Origin: SIG588 sp045654545
Lineage (GTDB): Bacteria; Bacillota; Clostridia; Oscillospirales; Acutalibacteraceae
Length of the DNA: 10,764 nucleotides
Assembly (NCBI GenBank): GCA_045654545.1
Contig: JAZONO010000066.1
Location: 1 to 10,764, forward strand
Direction: 5' to 3'
The notes beneath the pieces were generated by a model that saw only the letters and a program-made list of their open reading frames with translations, did no database searches and had not been told where the DNA came from. Positions 1 to 6,301 of this stretch are shown here, piece by piece (the stretch's first letter is position 1; each line of letters opens with the position of its first letter). Both the position numbers and the translations under genes were made by a program.

Positions 1-60
1 CGTTTTTCTTGGCAGGTTAGACACCTGCCATTTCACCTTCGGTGAAACCGAAAAAGTTAC
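1..60 (+). repeat. R1 structured repeat, copy 1 (cut by window edge)
   Basis: This stretch is base-for-base identical to 181-240, and the match runs on to base 63. It contains two adjacent hairpins. One is GGCAGGT/ACCTGCC around the loop TAGAC. The other is TTTCACC/GGTGAAA around TTC. They are enclosed by CGTTTTTC on the left and GAAAAAGTTAC on the right, which pair with each other. The left part of the unit lies outside the window. It is non-coding and probably an interspersed repeat of this genome. Confidence 0.8.
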
Positions 61-84
61 CGTCCCCTACATACGCTATCGTTC

Positions 85-147
85 ACTACCCCTCCGTCTT
101 TTTCGCGGCTGTTGCCGCAAAAAAGACATCTCCCCTGACAAGGGGAG
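85..147 (+). repeat. R2 hairpin repeat, copy 1
   Basis: The stretch begins ACTACCCCTC and ends with CTCCCCT/AGGGGAG (130-136 with 141-147). Between them lies a 14-bp, nearly perfect stem (96-109 with 114-127, loop TGTT). The reverse complement of 10613-10660 has the same outer blocks, ACTACCCCTC, then GTCT, then a CTCCCC hairpin. The middle sequence differs between the two copies. This suggests an interspersed repeat with a variable hairpin. No coding content is visible. Confidence 0.65.
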
Positions 148-150
148 GCA

Positions 151-240
151 GGACGTTCGGCTTCGCCGAAGTCCGTGTAACGTTTTTCTTGGCAGGTTAG
201 ACACCTGCCATTTCACCTTCGGTGAAACCGAAAAAGTTAC
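151..240 (+). repeat. R1 structured repeat, copy 2 (complete)
   Basis: This is a complete unit. It opens with a GGAC...GTCC hairpin (151-174) whose inner stem is TTCGGC/GCCGAA. The core runs from GTAACGTTTTTC to GAAAAAGTTAC (177-240) and holds the two hairpins described for copy 1. Copy 3 at 10437-10524 has the same layout with different but still pairing stem bases. The unit lies just downstream of the prmC terminator, where prfA would often be found. Confidence 0.8.
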
Positions 241-271
241 CGTGGATACTACTCAACTTTCAATCCCCATC

Positions 272-302
272 AAAAAAAGACGGTCAATGACCATCTTTTT
301 TT
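272..302 (-). terminator. Rho-independent terminator after prmC
   Basis: On the minus strand the stem GATGGT/ACCGTC (290-295 with 279-284, loop CATTG) pairs fully if one U-G wobble is allowed. It is extended by seven A-U pairs and ends in a run of seven U (278-272). The stem overlaps the last codons and stop of prmC. The position suits the end of the long minus-strand operon. The A-rich left side means it might also stop transcripts coming from the plus strand. Confidence 0.75.
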
Positions 303-1159
303 ACACCCATTACCACGCGTGGGATGCCGCCGAGGTCGCGGTGGATCGCGATCTCGGTGAGCCCTGCCGCTTGGAACAGGGCGGCTACGTCGTCTGCTTG
401 TCCCACGCCGACTTCCACCGCACACAAACCGCCGTCTTGCAATTTTTCAACCCATTCCTCCGCAATCACGCGATAAAACCGCAAACCGTCCGTGTCGCCG
501 TCCAGCGCCATGGTCGGCTCACGTTGCACCTCGCGCATCAAGTGCGACAGGTCGCCCGTGGGAATATATGGCGGATTGGACAGAATGGCGGTGTACCCCT
601 TCTGAAAGCACGCCGCATCGCGCAACACGTTCGCTTTGGTTGCCGTGACCGTGTACTGCGGATAACGGGCGATATTCTTTTGCAGATACGGGAAGGCGGC
701 ATCCGATAACTCCACCGCCGTAACCTGCACGGGCAAGTTGCACAGCGATGCCACACCCAGTCCCACACAACCGCTTCCGGCACACAAGTCCAGCACGGTC
801 GCTGCATCGTCGCCGCGCTGATTCAACCACGCGGCCGCTGTTTCACACAAGAGTTCGGTATCGGGGCGCGGAATGAGCACCCCTTCCCCCACCGCAAGGG
901 TGAGGGCGAGAAATCCCCATTCACCAAGGATGTACTGAAGCGGTCGCCCTTCGGCGCGCTCCGCCGCCGCCTTTTGCACCGCCGTCGCTTGCACATCCGT
1001 TACCGTGCGATCGTCCGCCGTGGGCAGACCGCGCGGCGGCAAACCGCCAATGTCTGAAAGCAGGCAAACGGCATCAAAGGACGGGCTGTCACAGCCCGCC
1101 CTTGTCAGTTGCTCTTCGATTTGTCGAAACAGCGATGCATAGGTCATATCACTCACCAT
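284..1159 (-). CDS. prmC: Peptide chain release factor N5-glutamine methyltransferase PrmC
   Basis: This enzyme methylates the glutamine of the GGQ motif in release factors 1 and 2, using S-adenosylmethionine, in the cytoplasm. The 291-residue length is normal for the family. Visible marks are the N-terminal helical substrate-binding part (to about 75), RPLQYILGEWGF (72-83), IPRPDTE (96-102), the SAM-binding loop DLCAGSG (124-130) and the glutamine-binding NPPY at 195-198. The first ATG overlaps the end of yqhQ by 7 bases and has no clear ribosome site. The ATG at 1147 (residue 5) has GGTGAG a few bases upstream and may be the real start. The protein is co-transcribed with yqhQ. Adjacency of yqhQ-type genes, prmC and prfA is common in Clostridia, but prfA is absent here and the gene is followed by a terminator and repeats. 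Confidence 0.95.
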   Translation of the reverse strand: MVSDMTYASLFRQIEEQLTRAGCDSPSFDAVCLLSDIGGLPPRGLPTADDRTVTDVQATAVQKAAAERAEGRPLQYILGEWGFLALTLAVGEGVLIPRPDTELLCETAAAWLNQRGDDAATVLDLCAGSGCVGLGVASLCNLPVQVTAVELSDAAFPYLQKNIARYPQYTVTATKANVLRDAACFQKGYTAILSNPPYIPTGDLSHLMREVQREPTMALDGDTDGLRFYRVIAEEWVEKLQDGGLCAVEVGVGQADDVAALFQAAGLTEIAIHRDLGGIPRVVMGVKKDGH

Positions 1160-2235
1160 TGGTCACTATCGGGATTTTCGGGAATCACCGCTTTGAGCGA
1201 AGCGATGGCACATTCGATCATATCGTCATCCGGTTCTTTGGTGGTGAGCCGTTGCACCCACAAACCCGGCTTCGAAATAAAACGGGTAAAGGCATTATCC
1301 TTGCGCCCTGCCAGTTTGATGAGTTCATACCCCACCGCCACCACCACGGGAATGAGCAACAGTTTCACCGCCGCACGCAAAAGGGTGTTGTCATAGATCG
1401 GCACGCACAGCGACACCAAAATGCCCACAATGAGCGCCAACACCAAGAAGGAGGTGCCGCAACGGGGATGAAAACGGCTTTGTGCACGCACGTTTTCCAC
1501 CGTCAGTTCCAACCCTTTTTCATAGCAGAAGATGGATTTATGTTCCGCACCGTGATACATAAAGGTGCGTTTGATGTCCTTCATCAGCGAGACCAACGCC
1601 ACGTAGCCGATGAAGATCGCTAAACGGATCACCCCTTCAAACACGCTTTGCACCCAACGCAAATACCCCTCTTCCAACACGGGGAACACCGCTTTCAAGA
1701 GGGTGTTATACAAGAAAATGGGCAACCACATGAACAGCACCACCGCGAGCCCCACGCCCAGCACAACACTTATCGCCATCGCCACGGTGAAAAGGATCTT
1801 GTCGCCGCGCGTCGGCTCTTTTTTCGTATTGGCGGCAGGGGGTTCTTCGGCGGTGGGTTCTTCCGCCACGGGCGGTTCGTCCCCTTGTTTCTTTGCTTTC
1901 TTTGCGGCTTTCTTCGCTTCTTTTGCGGCGCGGCGACGCGCTTCGGCTTCATCTTCCTCGGCATCCAAACCGCTGAGTTCGGCCGAGCGCATCAAGCACT
2001 TATATCCCATTGCCATGGATTCCACCATATTGATCACGCCACGAATGAGCGGCCATTTGGTCCATTTCGGGCGTTCTTTGCCCTTGGTGGCCCATTCCTC
2101 CATCACGATCTCACCCGAGGTGTGACGCACCGCCATCGCCGTCTTTTCGAGACCGCGCATCATCACACCTTCGATCAACGCTTGTCCGCCGATGGAGGTT
2201 TTCTTCATGGGACACGCCTTTATCTCTTCGCTCAT
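1153..2235 (-). CDS. yqhQ: DUF1385 membrane protein, YqhQ-like
   Basis: This is an integral membrane protein of the DUF1385 family (B. subtilis YqhQ type), whose biochemical role is not settled. Family marks are GGQALIEGVMMRG (16-28), YHGAEHK (227-233) and HPRCGTSFL (256-264). Hydrophobic segments lie near 148-176, 201-217, 261-281 and 289-305. Residues 91-145 form a highly charged Ala/Lys/Glu stretch followed by a Pro/Glu-rich part. This looks like a disordered or coiled cytoplasmic linker before the first membrane segment. The start at 2235 is supported by AAGGAG seven bases upstream. Element C ends 29 bases upstream of the start. The stop overlaps the annotated prmC start, so translation is probably coupled. 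The family call is firm and the function is unknown. Confidence 0.92.
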   Translation of the reverse strand: MSEEIKACPMKKTSIGGQALIEGVMMRGLEKTAMAVRHTSGEIVMEEWATKGKERPKWTKWPLIRGVINMVESMAMGYKCLMRSAELSGLDAEEDEAEARRRAAKEAKKAAKKAKKQGDEPPVAEEPTAEEPPAANTKKEPTRGDKILFTVAMAISVVLGVGLAVVLFMWLPIFLYNTLLKAVFPVLEEGYLRWVQSVFEGVIRLAIFIGYVALVSLMKDIKRTFMYHGAEHKSIFCYEKGLELTVENVRAQSRFHPRCGTSFLVLALIVGILVSLCVPIYDNTLLRAAVKLLLIPVVVAVGYELIKLAGRKDNAFTRFISKPGLWVQRLTTKEPDDDMIECAIASLKAVIPENPDSDQW

Positions 2236-2263
2236 TGTCCGATCTCCTTCAACTCGTTTGCTG

Positions 2264-2540
2264 TAGGGTGAGCATACAAACCAGAACTCCGTTTTGGGAA
2301 GGCGGATTTTCGCTCATCCATTGTTAAAATACTCGCCAATACGGCAGTATTGGCTGCGTTTTTGCCGCGGCTGAACAAAAATCCGCTCTTCCCAAAATCT
2401 ATGACCTCATAGTGAGGAGATTTTGAGGTCTTTTTGTTTCGGTCGGGCGAAGTAAGGCTTCCGCCTTACGAGAACGAGTGAGGCAAAAAGAGCCGAAATA
2501 TCCCACCATGAGGCGGGTTCGGGTTTATATGCTCACCCTA
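2264..2540 (+). mobile_element. MITE-like fold-back element C, 277 bp
   Basis: The ends are 24-bp inverted repeats (2264-2287 and 2517-2540), TAGGGTGAGCATA...GAAC, beginning and ending in TA. Inside are two long arms. Arm 1 pairs TTTTGGGAAGGCGGATTTT (from 2292) with 2377-2398. It carries the inner hairpin GCCAATAC-GGCA-GTATTGGC (2335-2354). Arm 2 pairs CCTCAT (2405-2410) with ATGAGG (2508-2513) and is capped by GTAAGGC-TTCC-GCCTTAC (2452-2469). TGTTAAAATACTCG and CTGCGTTTTTGCC flank the inner hairpin, exactly as in elements A and B, although the stems differ. No open reading frame or transposase is present. The right end overlaps the histidine kinase gene and supplies its last codons and stop. 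A folded RNA or DNA role is possible. Confidence 0.85.
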
Positions 2541-3961
2541 GGGTCAAACGTCAACGGCAACATCACCGTAACGGTAGTGCCGACCCCCAATTTACTGTCA
2601 ATATCCAACCAACCGCCGTGACGTCGCACAATTTCGTCCGCCAACGCCAACCCGATACCCGAACCGGGACGGGACTTATCGGCTTTGTAGAATTTGCTTT
2701 TCACATTCGGCAGATCCTTTTCCGCAATACCGACACCGCTGTCGCTGATGACCACCTGCACGTATTCATTCATGCGCACCGCTTCGATGCGCACGCGTCC
2801 GCCGACATCGGAATACTTGATGGCATTATCGATCACGTTGATAAACACCTGTTTCAAACGGTCGCGGTCGGCGGTGATGGGCGGCAGATGGGAGGATTCC
2901 ACGTATTGCAATGTGATGTCTTCCCGTCGCGCACGGTCGCGGAACAGAAATACTGCTTCTTGCAACTCCGCCAACACGTCCACACGGTCAAAATTGAGGA
3001 TCATACGACCGCCTTGCATACGTGAGAAATCCAACAGTTCTTCCACAATGCCCGACAGGCGTTCTGCCTCGGTGGCGATGACTTCCAATCCCTTTTGGGT
3101 GATCTCTTCATCCCCTTGCATTTGCTGTAACGTTTCACTCCACCCTTTGATGGCGGTGAGAGGTGTACGCAACTCATGCGAAACGGAGGAGATAAACTCA
3201 TTTTTGACCTTTTCGGCCGCAGCGATCTCCCCTGCCATATAGTTGATGGTGTCGCACAACTCGCCGATCTCATCGTCGTATCTCTTTTCAATGCGCGACT
3301 CATAATCCCCCAGTGCAATGCGGCGTGCCGCAATACCCAACTCACTCACGGGGGTGATGATGGAACGGATGAAGAAGATGCTTGAAAGCACCAGAATGAA
3401 CAACACCACCACACCGACCAACACCGTTGCCAATGAAATATAGGTGATGCGGCGATCCACCAAGGTCAGCGACACGATGTATCGCATGGCACCGACGTTG
3501 GTACCGTCCGCGCGGTAGACAATGCTGCTGAGTGCCATGACCGCTTCGCCGTTTTCGTTTTTTCCGCGCCACACACCGATGCCGTCCTCGCTTTTCAATG
3601 CCAGATCGTAATCGAGCGGACGGGTGCTGCCGTTGGTAGAAAAGCCGCCGGAACTCACCAGCACACGTGCATCAGGGCTGACGATCTGCAATTCCATCGT
3701 TTCCTTTTCGGTGAAACTTTCCACCAATTCGCCTGCGTTTCCTTCAAAATCAAAGGATCCGGTCAGCATATTGCGTTCCAGCAACACCGCCTGGGCGGCG
3801 GCACGGGCGTGCAACACGTTTTCCACTTCGGCGTAAATATATACACGCACCGCAAAGAAAAACGCCACTTCAAACAGCACCACCACAAGGGTGAATATAC
3901 TAAGTCCGTTCAACAGCCAGCGGCGGGTTATGCCGCGACCGGATAACGATGTGAGCGCCAT
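2525..3961 (-). CDS. HAMP-domain sensor histidine kinase
   Basis: This is the membrane sensor kinase partner of the response regulator just upstream. It has a first membrane helix at about 17-41, an extracytoplasmic sensor domain at about 42-172 and a second helix at about 174-198. A HAMP linker (199-251) follows. The HisKA box SSVSHELRTPLTAIKG carries the phosphorylated His at 262. ATP-binding boxes are N (NVIDNAIKY, 376-384), G1 (DSGVGI, 407-412), F (near FYKAD, 424) and G2 (GSGIGLAL, 433-440). All catalytic boxes are intact, and the layout resembles the ResE/WalK/PhoR group. The start at 3961 has only a loose purine-rich ribosome site (GGCGGTGGGG). The gap to the regulator is 33 bases. The last four residues (RVSI) and the TAA stop come from the terminal repeat of element C, so the native tail has probably been replaced. 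The stimulus is unknown. Confidence 0.95.
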   Translation of the reverse strand: MALTSLSGRGITRRWLLNGLSIFTLVVVLFEVAFFFAVRVYIYAEVENVLHARAAAQAVLLERNMLTGSFDFEGNAGELVESFTEKETMELQIVSPDARVLVSSGGFSTNGSTRPLDYDLALKSEDGIGVWRGKNENGEAVMALSSIVYRADGTNVGAMRYIVSLTLVDRRITYISLATVLVGVVVLFILVLSSIFFIRSIITPVSELGIAARRIALGDYESRIEKRYDDEIGELCDTINYMAGEIAAAEKVKNEFISSVSHELRTPLTAIKGWSETLQQMQGDEEITQKGLEVIATEAERLSGIVEELLDFSRMQGGRMILNFDRVDVLAELQEAVFLFRDRARREDITLQYVESSHLPPITADRDRLKQVFINVIDNAIKYSDVGGRVRIEAVRMNEYVQVVISDSGVGIAEKDLPNVKSKFYKADKSRPGSGIGLALADEIVRRHGGWLDIDSKLGVGTTVTVMLPLTFDPRVSI

Positions 3962-3994
3962 TTCCCCACCGCCTTTCCTTTTACTGACAGCGCA

Positions 3995-4693
3995 TTACGC
4001 CATCCATTTATACCCGAAACCCCACACCGTCACGATGTGATGCGGTTCGGAGGAATCCATTTCCACCTTCATGCGCAGGCGGCGAATGTTGACATCCACG
4101 ACCTTCTCTTCCCCAAAATAATCCTCGCCCCACACACGTGTGAGAATGTCGTTGCGGCTGAGTGCCTTGCCGGGGTTGGTGAAGAAATACTCCATAATTT
4201 GGAATTCCACCTGTGTCAGATCCAGCGGAACCCCTTTGTGTTTCAGCGTGCGTGCACGCAGATCCAGCACGAAATCGCCCGAAACGATCTCCTGCAAATA
4301 GGAATCCTCTTCCTTCTTGGCGGCGGCCACACGGCGATACAGCGCTTCCACACGTGCCACCAATTCGGCCGGACTGAAGGGTTTGGTGATGTAATCGTCC
4401 GCACCCGTTCCGAATCCGTTGATCTTATCTGCTTCCTGGGTACGTGCGGTGAGCATGATGATGCCCATATCGCTGCTGTTGCGGCGCAATTCGCGGCACA
4501 CCGCAAAGCCATCCATACCGGGAAGCATCACGTCCAAAAGCGCCATATCCACAGGTTCTTTTTGCGCACGGAATTTGTCGATGGCCTCTTCGCCGCTGCC
4601 TGCTTCGATCACGTCAAATCCACTGCGTTTTAAGTTGATCACCACGAAATCGCGAATCGCTCGGTCATCCTCGCAAACCAAAATGCGTTTCAT
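3995..4693 (-). CDS. OmpR/PhoB-family response regulator
   Basis: This is a 232-residue DNA-binding regulator, phosphorylated by the adjacent kinase. The receiver domain (about 1-120) shows the acidic pair D9/D10, the phospho-acceptor D54 in LLDVMLPGMDG, T82 in MLTAR and K104 in YITKPF. The C-terminal winged helix (about 134-231) has the typical VEFQIMEYFFTNPGKALSR and VVDVNIRRLRMKVE segments, ending in VWGFGYKW. The start at 4693 has a perfect AGGAGG (4698-4703). That site directly abuts element A, which fills the gap between this gene and the lipoprotein gene upstream. No dedicated promoter was recognised, so it may be transcribed from the cdaA promoter through element A or from within the element. 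The target genes are unknown; linkage suggests envelope control (inference). Confidence 0.96.
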   Translation of the reverse strand: MKRILVCEDDRAIRDFVVINLKRSGFDVIEAGSGEEAIDKFRAQKEPVDMALLDVMLPGMDGFAVCRELRRNSSDMGIIMLTARTQEADKINGFGTGADDYITKPFSPAELVARVEALYRRVAAAKKEEDSYLQEIVSGDFVLDLRARTLKHKGVPLDLTQVEFQIMEYFFTNPGKALSRNDILTRVWGEDYFGEEKVVDVNIRRLRMKVEMDSSEPHHIVTVWGFGYKWMA

Positions 4694-4697
4694 ATAT

Positions 4698-4703
4698 CCT
4701 CCT
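4698..4703 (-). promoter_or_regulatory. Ribosome binding site of the response regulator, abutting element A
   Basis: AGGAGG lies four bases upstream of the ATG at 4693. The terminal TA of element A begins at the very next base (4704). The element therefore inserted immediately upstream of the ribosome site without damaging it. The same arrangement is seen before the lipoprotein gene with element B. Confidence 0.85.
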
Positions 4704-4977
4704 TAAGCAGAGGAGGCATATCCGAACCCGATGTTAACGGGCCGATTTTCCCCTCGGCTGTGTTAAAATGCTCGTAAATCCGCAAGGATCCACTGCGCTT
4801 TTGCCTTGCCGATGAAAAAATCGGCTCCGTTTACATTCTTCGACCTAAAACGAGTAGAATTTCGTGTGATTTTCGGTGCGGCGAAGGTGGCAAGGCTGTC
4901 GCCTGCCACCGACAACAAGCCGAAAAGCATCGAAATTATGCCGTTTTAGGCGTGTTCGGATGCGTCTCCTCTGCTTA
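4704..4977 (+). mobile_element. MITE-like fold-back element A, 274 bp
   Basis: The 24-bp inverted ends (4704-4727, 4954-4977) read TAAGCAGAGGAG...CCGAAC, with TA at both extremes. Arm 1 pairs 4731-4758 with 4808-4836 and carries the hairpin 4774-4793 (loop GCAA, two mismatches). Arm 2 pairs CCTAAAACG (4844-4852) with CGTTTTAGG (4942-4950) and continues inward to the hairpin GGTGGC...GCCACC (4886-4910). It matches element B without gaps, at about 24 differences in 274 bases by hand count. It lies between the lipoprotein stop, which it supplies (TAA, 4977-4975), and the response regulator ribosome site. No protein is encoded. IS630/Tc1-mariner elements use TA targets, so a related transposase elsewhere in the genome may have mobilised it (inference). 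Confidence 0.88.
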
Positions 4978-6288
4978 AAACACCGTCAGCATATACTGCA
5001 ACACTTCCTCGTTGACCGCATACATATTGTCTTGGTCATACCACACTTGATAGGTAGCAAACTCGTTTTCCACCAAGGTTTCAAAGGTGCACCCTTGCGG
5101 TGGTGCGGCAGGCTCTGTCCCCTTTTTCGGGACGGTGCGCACCGCAAACACCGCCTCGCCCCCATCCAACGCATACAGCCACAAAACGCGGCGCTCCTTT
5201 TCGTATTGCGTGGTGAAACGGGCAACAAACTCCTCATCCGTCAAGAGATAATAGCGATCGGTATCGTTGTAGATGCAGGAAAAATTCTCCACCGGTTCGC
5301 GGCGCGTCATATCCCAATTCCAGAAAGTGGTGAGCCAGCAGGTGGCCGTGCGCGGACCGTCTTCGTCGTTGTGCCCTTCCAGCGGACGGCTGGTCGGCCA
5401 TTCCCATGTGCCGTCCTCATCCACATCCCCTGCAGGAAAATACGACGGACGTGCCGTGAGCACGTTGCCAAGGGAGGCCGCGCTGTAAAACGGAGCGACC
5501 AACGTCCCTTCGTCCCAGTACAGCAACTGGGTCACCAACATATCGTTGTTCTTTTCGCAATCGATGAATACAACATGACGATCATCTTCTGTTTCGACTG
5601 TTTGCACCGCTTGCAGATTTTGCACGTAGCCATCCAGCGTGCAATGCCCCACCTCGGTCACCGCGTTGCCGCTCAACGTGCAAAGCGATGCCGTGAGACT
5701 TTGGGCATCCGCGTGCAACAGCAGGCAATCGTCGTGTCCGTCACCCGTGAGATCCTCCACCGTGAGGGAGGAACATACCGAGGAAAACCGCTCGGCAATG
5801 CGATTGCCGTTGAGCGTGTATACCGTCACTTGATAGGTGCGGTTACTGAACATATCCCAGCACACAAACAGTTCGCGCACACCGTCGCCGTCCATATCCC
5901 CGAAAGTCACACTGTGAATATCGGCGGAATACACCGCAAGGTCGTTCACCGAACGCCATTCACCACCGCTTTGGCGCAACAGATTGATGTGGGCAGTGTC
6001 GGCATCCACATTATAAAACACCAATGCTTCGGTCAACCCGTCGCTGTCCAGATCCTCTATGATGAAGGCGGCACGATACTCTCCCGTGCGCGGATATTTG
6101 AGGGTGTACCCCTCTGTATCCAGCGTTTCGGAAATGTAGGCACTAAGCGCTTCTTCCGCTTCGCCGTATTCGCCCATGGCTTTGGGCGGACGCAACTGGG
6201 TGACGATGTCACCGCCGATGGTGGAGCATCCCGAAAGCAGGCACAGCACGACCGCCATGCACAATGCCAGCCACCGTTTACCTGCCAT
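4975..6288 (-). CDS. FG-GAP/VCBS-like lipoprotein
   Basis: This 437-residue protein is probably anchored on the outer face of the cytoplasmic membrane. The signal peptide MAGKRWLALCMAVVLCLLSG ends in a lipobox (LLSG-C, lipid cysteine at 21). Four DxDxDG-type loops recur: DLDSDG (79-84), DMDGDG (131-136), DLTGDG (179-184) and DVDEDG (288-293). Each follows a beta-like strand, as in calcium-binding FG-GAP/VCBS blades, which suggests a partial beta-propeller in the first two thirds. The C-terminal third (about 340-437) has no motif I recognise. The start at 6288 is fixed by AGGAGGGG five bases upstream. The TAA stop is the outermost TTA of element A. The gene is bracketed by near-identical elements A and B. 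A role as an extracytoplasmic partner of the downstream two-component system is guesswork based on position. Confidence 0.88.
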   Translation of the reverse strand: MAGKRWLALCMAVVLCLLSGCSTIGGDIVTQLRPPKAMGEYGEAEEALSAYISETLDTEGYTLKYPRTGEYRAAFIIEDLDSDGLTEALVFYNVDADTAHINLLRQSGGEWRSVNDLAVYSADIHSVTFGDMDGDGVRELFVCWDMFSNRTYQVTVYTLNGNRIAERFSSVCSSLTVEDLTGDGHDDCLLLHADAQSLTASLCTLSGNAVTEVGHCTLDGYVQNLQAVQTVETEDDRHVVFIDCEKNNDMLVTQLLYWDEGTLVAPFYSAASLGNVLTARPSYFPAGDVDEDGTWEWPTSRPLEGHNDEDGPRTATCWLTTFWNWDMTRREPVENFSCIYNDTDRYYLLTDEEFVARFTTQYEKERRVLWLYALDGGEAVFAVRTVPKKGTEPAAPPQGCTFETLVENEFATYQVWYDQDNMYAVNEEVLQYMLTVF

Positions 6289-6293
6289 GAGAG

Positions 6294-6301
6294 CCCCTCC
6301 T
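6294..6301 (-). promoter_or_regulatory. Ribosome binding site of the lipoprotein gene, abutting element B
   Basis: AGGAGGGG lies five bases upstream of the ATG at 6288 and decides that start. The first base of element B (6302) is directly adjacent, so the minus strand reads ...GCTTA then AGGAGG. This is the same junction as at element A. Confidence 0.85.

Noticed and set aside
1..240. CRISPR array suggested by the exact 60-base duplication at 1-60 and 181-240
   Set aside because: There are only two identical units, the repeat is too long, the spacing is about 120 bases, and the intervening sequence is itself a structured repeat. No cas genes are present.
242..709. A plus-strand frame opposite prmC
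   Set aside because: It begins at the edge of a repeat and runs through the prmC terminator. It has no motif, while the minus frame shows intact PrmC signatures.
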